The notes beneath the pieces were generated by a model. It did not search any database. It was not told where the DNA came from and saw only the letters and a list, made by a program, of their open reading frames with translations. Positions 59,229-64,000 of a DNA stretch of 64,000 nucleotides are shown piece by piece. Position 1 is the first letter of the stretch, and every line of letters starts with the position of its first letter. The position numbers and the translations under genes are program-made. The stretch comes from a virus: positions 31,468-95,467 of IMG/VR virus record IMGVR_UViG_3300042516_001671; one strand, 5' to 3'.

Positions 59229-60482
59229 TTACCCAATCCGCCAGTTGGTGCCGTCACTGAACACGGGCACGACGTTCGCCCCGCCGCCGGCCACAATCGA
59301 ATGGAACGTCGTCGCGTTGGCGTCCGTCACCACGGCCCGGGCGCCTGCGCCGGCAGTGGCTGCGGCAACCAGTGCGGCCACCGTCTGCGTGCCGTTGTTG
59401 ATCCACTTCAGGCCGGCAGTCAGCGTCAGGCCAGGCACGCGCATCGAGGTGACGCTCGCGTTGCCCAGCGTAATCTCGTTGCTGACGCCTGCCGCAGAGA
59501 CGTCGGCATCGTAGCCCAGCACTAGGTTGTTGCTGCCAGTGGTCAGCGCATCACCAGCCTGAAAGCCCAGGGCCACGTTGTTTGCGCCAGAGGTCAACGC
59601 CCCCAGCGCCGATGCGCCCACCGCCGTGTTGTTGCTGGTGGTGGCCGCATCCAGCGCAGTCCACCCGACGGCAACGTTGTACGCACCCGTGACCACCAGC
59701 AGCGCCGCATCCTTGCCAACCGCAGTGTTGCCGGTGCCACTGGTGTTTGCCCCCAGTGCTGAGCGGCCTACGGCCACGGCATCGTTGCCGGTGTAGGCGT
59801 CCAGAGCGTTTGCACCCACGGCCGTGTTGTCGGAGCCGCTGGAGCTGGCGAACAGCGCGTCGTATCCAACGGCCACGTTGTATTGGCCGGCGTCGTTGTA
59901 GGCGGCTCTATACCCGATTGCCGTTCCATAAGCGTTGGAGCCGGCGTACATCGCTTGGCTGCCGATTGCTGTTGCGTAGCCAGCGCCGGACCCACTGTAA
60001 AGAGCAAGCGCGCCTACAGCAGTGTTGTTTGGTGCGGCGCTCAGGCCGTACGCCGCGTCATATCCAACTGCAGTGTTGTTGATTGCGCTGCCGCTGCTCA
60101 AATTTGCCAGCGCAGAGTCCCCGACTGCAATGTTGGATGTAAGGCCGCCAAAACCCTTGCCAACAGCAACGGCAACTTCTTTTGCTAGCTCATAGCTGGC
60201 AAAAATGTTGTCGTCGGTCTTGATCGTGACGCCGAGGGACGTTTCCAGCACGAACTTGTACGACGATCCTTCTGTCAGCCAGATCTGCGCGGGCGTGCGG
60301 CCGGCGCTGTCCAGCACGATGGGGTTGGCGTTGGCCGTGCCGCCGCTGCTGCTGGTGTACGTGGCAATCGGCGTCGTGGTGCCGGCAGAGTACGTGTAGA
60401 CCAAACCCCCGGCCAGCGGATTGCCGTTGTTGTCGAAGAACTGCGCTCCGGCGCCAGCGTAGGGGGAAAGCGAAACGCTCAT
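59229..60482 (-). CDS. tail fibre with NTAVG (YadA-like) repeats
   Basis: 417 residues. The N-terminal domain AQFFDNNGNPLAGGLVYTYS to IVLDSAGRTPAQIWL is a widespread podoviral fibre/tailspike anchor. The middle has about 14 short repeats of the NTAVGxxAL type, as in YadA-like head beta-rolls. The C-terminal part is Ala/Thr-rich, ending FSDGTNWRIG. Likely trimeric receptor-binding fibre. Confidence 0.8.
   Translation of the reverse strand: MSVSLSPYAGAGAQFFDNNGNPLAGGLVYTYSAGTTTPIATYTSSSGGTANANPIVLDSAGRTPAQIWLTEGSSYKFVLETSLGVTIKTDDNIFASYELAKEVAVAVGKGFGGLTSNIAVGDSALANLSSGSAINNTAVGYDAAYGLSAAPNNTAVGALALYSGSGAGYATAIGSQAMYAGSNAYGTAIGYRAAYNDAGQYNVAVGYDALFASSSGSDNTAVGANALDAYTGNDAVAVGRSALGANTSGTGNTAVGKDAALLVVTGAYNVAVGWTALDAATTSNNTAVGASALGALTSGANNVALGFQAGDALTTGSNNLVLGYDADVSAAGVSNEITLGNASVTSMRVPGLTLTAGLKWINNGTQTVAALVAAATAGAGARAVVTDANATTFHSIVAGGGANVVPVFSDGTNWRIG
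59440..60135 (-). repeat. NTAVG/YadA-like repeat array
   Basis: About 700 bp encoding repeats of roughly 14-17 residues, each with a (N/A)-x-A-V-G-x-x-A-L core. Degenerate at DNA level. Confidence 0.75.
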
Positions 60483-60489
60483 GGTGCTC

Positions 60490-61452
60490 TCACTGTTGAA
60501 TCTGGCTCACCGCCAGCACGACGGCAGGGGCTGCTGGGGCAAACGCAGTGGCAGCGACATTATCCACCGTGATGGCCGTATCGTCTGCGGCAAACATGAT
60601 CTCGATGCGATCATTAGCCGCCAGCGAGAAAAACTCGCTCATGGACACGGCGGTGTACCCGTTGTTGATGTTGATCGTCACCAGCCTGGCAGAGTTGGCG
60701 ACGTCCGTGCCGTTCTTACGGAACCACAGCCAAACCGTCTTGGCGTTGCTGTTGCTGCTGCTGATCTGGACGGTGGCGTCAAACTGGTACAGGCCCGACT
60801 GCACCACCACAATGCGCGACGCAGGCGAGCCGATGCTGATGCCCTCGGCAACCTCGGTGTTGTCAAACGTCAGCGCGTAGGCCGTGTTTGTCAGCGCGGG
60901 AGTCTGATCCGTCGTCTTGGTGAACTCGCCGTAATACTTCTGCTGTTCAATTGTCGGCCGCACGAAGATCACGCCGTCAGTGGCGCTTTTGATCAGCACT
61001 GCCGCCAGCGGGATCACGTTGTCAGGCGCCGTGGGCTTGACGTTGGTAAACGCGCCCGCCACCGTGGGGTTGGCGTACAGAATGTCGCCCACGTTGAACG
61101 CACTGGTGTCGATGCCCGTTACCGGCCCCCAGACGCTGCACAGGCCCGTGGCGCCGCTGTCGGGAATGGTTTCGTCCAGCACGCCAAGGATGTACAACGA
61201 AGGCGTGGAGCCGTTCGCCAAGTACGCAGCCACAGACAGTAGGTTCGCCGCGCCGACGCCGGCAAAGCCCACCACAGTGCCTTTGGGCAGGGTTGCGCCA
61301 GTGGAGTTCTGCACCAGCGTGAACGTCTCTCTGCTGGCCTGGCCGATGCTGTCTTGCAGCAGCGAGAAGAACCGGAACCACGCGCGGGTGGTCAGCGCCT
61401 CGCGGTCCACCAGTGGGTCGCGGCTGGCAGGGACGCGGGGCAGCGTTTGCAT
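60490..61452 (-). CDS. tail protein with jelly-roll-like C-terminus
   Basis: 320 residues. An N-terminal DREALTTRAWFRFFSLLQDS segment is common in phage tail proteins. The mid region is beta-rich (GVLDETIPDSGATGLC); the C-terminal about 130 residues (YQFDATVQISSSNSNAKTVW, SEFFSLAANDRIEIMF) look like a C1q/TNF-type jelly roll, often a trimeric tip. It lies between the gp10-like and fibre genes. Confidence 0.7.
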   Translation of the reverse strand: MQTLPRVPASRDPLVDREALTTRAWFRFFSLLQDSIGQASRETFTLVQNSTGATLPKGTVVGFAGVGAANLLSVAAYLANGSTPSLYILGVLDETIPDSGATGLCSVWGPVTGIDTSAFNVGDILYANPTVAGAFTNVKPTAPDNVIPLAAVLIKSATDGVIFVRPTIEQQKYYGEFTKTTDQTPALTNTAYALTFDNTEVAEGISIGSPASRIVVVQSGLYQFDATVQISSSNSNAKTVWLWFRKNGTDVANSARLVTININNGYTAVSMSEFFSLAANDRIEIMFAADDTAITVDNVAATAFAPAAPAVVLAVSQIQQ

Positions 61453-61453
61453 G

Positions 61454-63187
61454 TCAGGCGCTCGTCGGCGTCGCCGTCAGTTCAGCGCCCATGATGGCAA
61501 TCTTCACCGGGTCGCTGCCGCTGACCTCGTACACGCGATCCCGCAGCTTGGTGGTCATGCCCAAACGCCGCCAGATCACGCGCTTGCCGTACTCACCAAT
61601 ATTGCCCATGCTAGCCCAGTGCTCGTTGCTCCACGTATGGCCGCCGTCGTCAGACCAGCGCAGCATGACCTGAGCCTCAAGAGACGTTTGTTTGAGATAT
61701 GCAGAGTACAGTTGAAAATTCTCAACCATCGTGTACAGCATAGAATTTTCTATGTACTGTACCCACTCTTGCCACAAATCTTCTGGATATGGTTGGTAGG
61801 CAGGAAGAGTTTCGTTGATTAAATAATCGTCAGCAATTAGGTAGTCTCTAAAATTGATTATTCCGTCATTGTTAATGTCACCAAGCATTCTTCCGTTAAA
61901 CACGGTTTTAAACAAGGTGTTGCCCGGCTCTGTGTCTGAACTGGCTTGAAAAATTCCGTTGTATAGATTGGTGCGCTGGATAACGTACAGATTCTTTTGA
62001 TTGCTCGGTCCCGTTTCGCAATCAAGTTGCAATGAATGTTGCGCTGTTCGTTTGAGGCTATTTTGGCCCGTGGGCAACGCCCTCCAAGAGCGCAGCCATC
62101 GTTGTGGGTTTGAGAAATCTTTGTACCAATTTAGGTCAAAAGTAAATAGGCAATTTTCTGTATTGTCTCCAAGCACAATTTGGCCGGCAAAGTTGGCTTG
62201 CGTTCCCGCTCTGTGTTTGGTAAATTGTCCGTTTTCCCAAAATGCCCTTTCGTGCCACGCTCCAGTTGACGCGTCAAAAACCCACGTTGCGTTGGCCCCG
62301 GGAAAAGTCAACGCATAAAACGAGTGCCCGTCCTGCTGATAGGTAAACGCAATCGCATCGTCAACAAAATTGTACGTTTGAATTTGCCATTCAACGGCAT
62401 GTGTGCTAACGCGAACAGCGTTGTACCCGTTATTGCGATAAACAATTCCGTTGCCGCGAGCGTCCGAGCCAAGCCAAAAAACGCTGTTGTCCAGCTTGGC
62501 CACGCTGTACGGGGCAAGGCAGCCCGTTTCCATGAACGCGCCCTGAATGCGCTCCAGCGGAAAGTCTGCGGCGCCAGCGTTGTACCAGACCTCGATGGTG
62601 TTGTTACCGAACAGCCAGACCTCGCGGTGGTCGACCATCAGCGAGACGATGTTGTCCGGGTTGCCTTCGGCGCTGGCAAAGTCCAGCGGGTCTACCGCGC
62701 TTCCGTCATTGAGCGACGTCACCCAGAACCTCTGGCTGTTGGGCTCGTTGAACACAAAGTACCCGTCCAGATAGCCCACCGTCACCGCGCCCGGAAAGTC
62801 GGGGTCTGTGACCTGCGCAAACACGCCCGTGCTGGAGTTGTAGATGAAGGCATCCGGGTTGCAGGCCACGAACAGTTGCGTGCCGTTGTCTGACATGCTT
62901 ACTTGGCCGCTGCCAGTAATTGCCCCCAAGTACGTTGTGTTAAAAAGCTCGTCCGACTTGTACAGACTTCCGCCAGAAGCAATGTACAAATTTGTTCCGA
63001 ACTTCCAAAGCCCGCGTATTGGCCCACTTCCAACCGTGCGAATAAGCCTTGATCCAGGGCACCGCTGGAGAAAAGCGGGCTCCTTGCCGCCGTCGGGCAC
63101 AACCTCGGGAAACAGGTTGACCATGCGGCTGTCCGCAGCATTGACGCTGCGAGCCACATACGACGAGCCAAGAATTGGCGTCTTCAC
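61454..63187 (-). CDS. P22 gp10-like packaged-DNA stabilisation/tail hub protein
   Basis: 577 residues from a GTG. MVNLFPEVVPDGGKEPAFLQ, RCPGSRLIRT and VDHREVWLFGNNTIEVWYNA are gp10-family blocks. Repeated W/Y/G beta strands imply a beta-propeller. gp10 seals the tail beneath gp4 in P22-like phages. Positioned after gp4-like as in P22. An insertion-like section of lower GC (about 61700-62450) includes NDGIINFRDYLIADDYL, which resembles a dockerin-type calcium loop. Confidence 0.85.
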   Translation of the reverse strand: MKTPILGSSYVARSVNAADSRMVNLFPEVVPDGGKEPAFLQRCPGSRLIRTVGSGPIRGLWKFGTNLYIASGGSLYKSDELFNTTYLGAITGSGQVSMSDNGTQLFVACNPDAFIYNSSTGVFAQVTDPDFPGAVTVGYLDGYFVFNEPNSQRFWVTSLNDGSAVDPLDFASAEGNPDNIVSLMVDHREVWLFGNNTIEVWYNAGAADFPLERIQGAFMETGCLAPYSVAKLDNSVFWLGSDARGNGIVYRNNGYNAVRVSTHAVEWQIQTYNFVDDAIAFTYQQDGHSFYALTFPGANATWVFDASTGAWHERAFWENGQFTKHRAGTQANFAGQIVLGDNTENCLFTFDLNWYKDFSNPQRWLRSWRALPTGQNSLKRTAQHSLQLDCETGPSNQKNLYVIQRTNLYNGIFQASSDTEPGNTLFKTVFNGRMLGDINNDGIINFRDYLIADDYLINETLPAYQPYPEDLWQEWVQYIENSMLYTMVENFQLYSAYLKQTSLEAQVMLRWSDDGGHTWSNEHWASMGNIGEYGKRVIWRRLGMTTKLRDRVYEVSGSDPVKIAIMGAELTATPTSA

Positions 63188-63189
63188 GA

Positions 63190-63906
63190 TCAGTAATTCC
63201 CCGTGAAGATATTGAACCGCTGATTGCGCCGACCCATGATGTTGTACGGCATGGCCAGCAGGTCATCGGGGTTGTTGATGCGCTTCAGATCGCGCTTGGA
63301 CGACATGGCGATGCGCTGCACCGTGGGCGGGGCCTCGACGCCGAACTCGGCAGCGATCTCGCACGCAAGGTTGTACTTGAAGCACCGCAGGTAGCCCGGG
63401 GGGAACGCGAGCGTGGTGTTCAGCAGCGCGGGCTGCGCCAGTTCCTGCACGCTGACCAAGTGCCATTCCAGCGGCTTGGTAGGCACCGGGTACAGCGCCA
63501 TGGTGATGTCGGGGTGCGTGTTGTTCACCCACATCATCTGCGGGTAGGTGGACGTCACCGTCTTCAGCGCAATGTTGTTGTACTGGTCCTGGTTGATGAA
63601 GTACACCCCGAACGACACGCCGCTTTCGGTGTCGCGGAAGTACGACGAGGTGTCCAGTTGCACCGGCCGCGTGCCGACGAAATTACCAGTCGGCCCCAGT
63701 GTGCGGATGGCGTCGCCTGCGGGCCAAGTGAACACTTGATCCTGCGTGGAGTACACGGCCAGGCGCTCAGTGCTCCATGAGTCGAGCATCTGGTTCAGAG
63801 CCGCCAGCGCGTCCTGCGAGGTGGCGGCAGAGGGCGTTTCGCCCTCGGCAAGCTGGCCGATCAGCCGCAGTGCGGCGTTGATCTGGTCACCGGCTGTGGT
63901 GGACAT
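63190..63906 (-). CDS. P22 gp4-like tail accessory factor
   Basis: 238 residues. INAALRLIGQLAEGETPSAA and ALAALNQMLDSWSTERLAVY, then PVPTKPLEWHLVS and FKYNLACEIAAEFG: typical gp4-like head-completion/tail-adaptor features. gp4 binds the portal and, in P22, has a peptidoglycan hydrolase activity; that activity is not evident here. Immediately upstream of the gp10-like gene. Confidence 0.85.
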   Translation of the reverse strand: MSTTAGDQINAALRLIGQLAEGETPSAATSQDALAALNQMLDSWSTERLAVYSTQDQVFTWPAGDAIRTLGPTGNFVGTRPVQLDTSSYFRDTESGVSFGVYFINQDQYNNIALKTVTSTYPQMMWVNNTHPDITMALYPVPTKPLEWHLVSVQELAQPALLNTTLAFPPGYLRCFKYNLACEIAAEFGVEAPPTVQRIAMSSKRDLKRINNPDDLLAMPYNIMGRRNQRFNIFTGNY

Positions 63907-64000
63907 CGGCAGACTCCCGTCGCCGCCTGCGCACGATCAGATCATTGACGGCAACAGGTGGCGTATCTTGCCCCGGAGTATACCTCTCCCACCCGTTTTG
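63887..64000 (-). CDS. partial upstream gene, C-terminus only
   Basis: The last 37 codons of a leftward frame that enters from the right edge: QNGWERYTPGQDTPPVAV then NDLIVRRRRRES. It overlaps the gp4-like start by 20 nt, as expected for coupled late genes. The G-W-x-x-Y-x-P-G motif occurs in small phage structural genes. In P22-like order a coat or adaptor gene would lie here. Confidence 0.45.
   Translation of the reverse strand, partial: QNGWERYTPGQDTPPVAVNDLIVRRRRRESADVHHSR

Noticed and set aside
1-64000. tRNA genes, integrase, CI-type repressor, transposase
   Set aside because: I looked for the usual signatures (T-loop GGTTCRANTCC with partner stems, tyrosine-recombinase R-H-R-Y, serine-recombinase, DDE) and saw none; a tRNA scan could still find one.

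Overview
The window looks like tailed-phage DNA (a free phage, a prophage, or a metagenomic assembly of one). There are no ribosomal, tRNA or housekeeping genes. Genes are packed in long co-directional runs with ATGA/TGATG start-stop overlaps, and hallmark genes are present: large terminase, P22-type portal, P22 gp4- and gp10-like tail accessory proteins, tail fibres, two lysis sets, a primase-helicase, and a YqaJ/RecT recombination pair. The neck set points to podovirus-like morphology. The GC-rich composition and the small early gene families suggest a proteobacterial, perhaps betaproteobacterial, host; that is inference. No integrase, CI-like repressor or major capsid protein was recognised.

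Layout. (1) 1-6093, plus: a chain of about 16 tiny early genes, several with Cys-based zinc motifs, ending in an HNH nuclease and a C5-cytosine methyltransferase bracketed by a 19-bp direct repeat. (2) 6068-40279, minus: a late operon transcribed leftward. In transcription order it holds terminase, three small basic proteins, portal, DUF5856-like protein, a 2140-residue adhesin, a tail fibre, a seven-repeat propeller, lysis genes (GH24 lysozyme, GTA-type holin), tail proteins, internal virion proteins and a 2631-residue polyvalent protein. (3) 40280-41167: a mostly non-coding block with 15-bp repeats, iteron-like 9-mers and an AT-rich core. (4) 41168-43188, plus: small genes including a GP88-like protein, ending at a strong terminator. 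(5) 43300-47705, minus: primase-helicase, methyltransferase-like protein, VRR-NUC nuclease and winged-helix proteins. (6) 47849-52321, plus: from a clear sigma70-like promoter, YqaJ exonuclease, RecT-like annealing protein, an Xis-like HTH, a pentanucleotide repeat block and small genes. (7) 52236-64000, minus: a second late run with gp4-like, gp10-like, fibres, internal proteins and a different lysis set (M15 peptidase, Pam3 gp28-type holin).

The most unusual global feature is duplication with divergence. Early genes at 15-263, 3731-3964 and 4096-4278 recur in the same order at 51606-52321. Two non-identical tail, internal-protein and lysis modules exist, but only one terminase/portal set and no capsid gene are visible. 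The window may therefore join parts of two related phages (a tandem, a cointegrate, or an assembly chimera), or belong to one larger phage with paired modules. Other notable points are a GP88-like domain that occurs both free-standing and inside the polyvalent protein, an excess of TGTAAAC hexamers confined to 6.6-35 kb, and a shared leader element at the start of both leftward operons.
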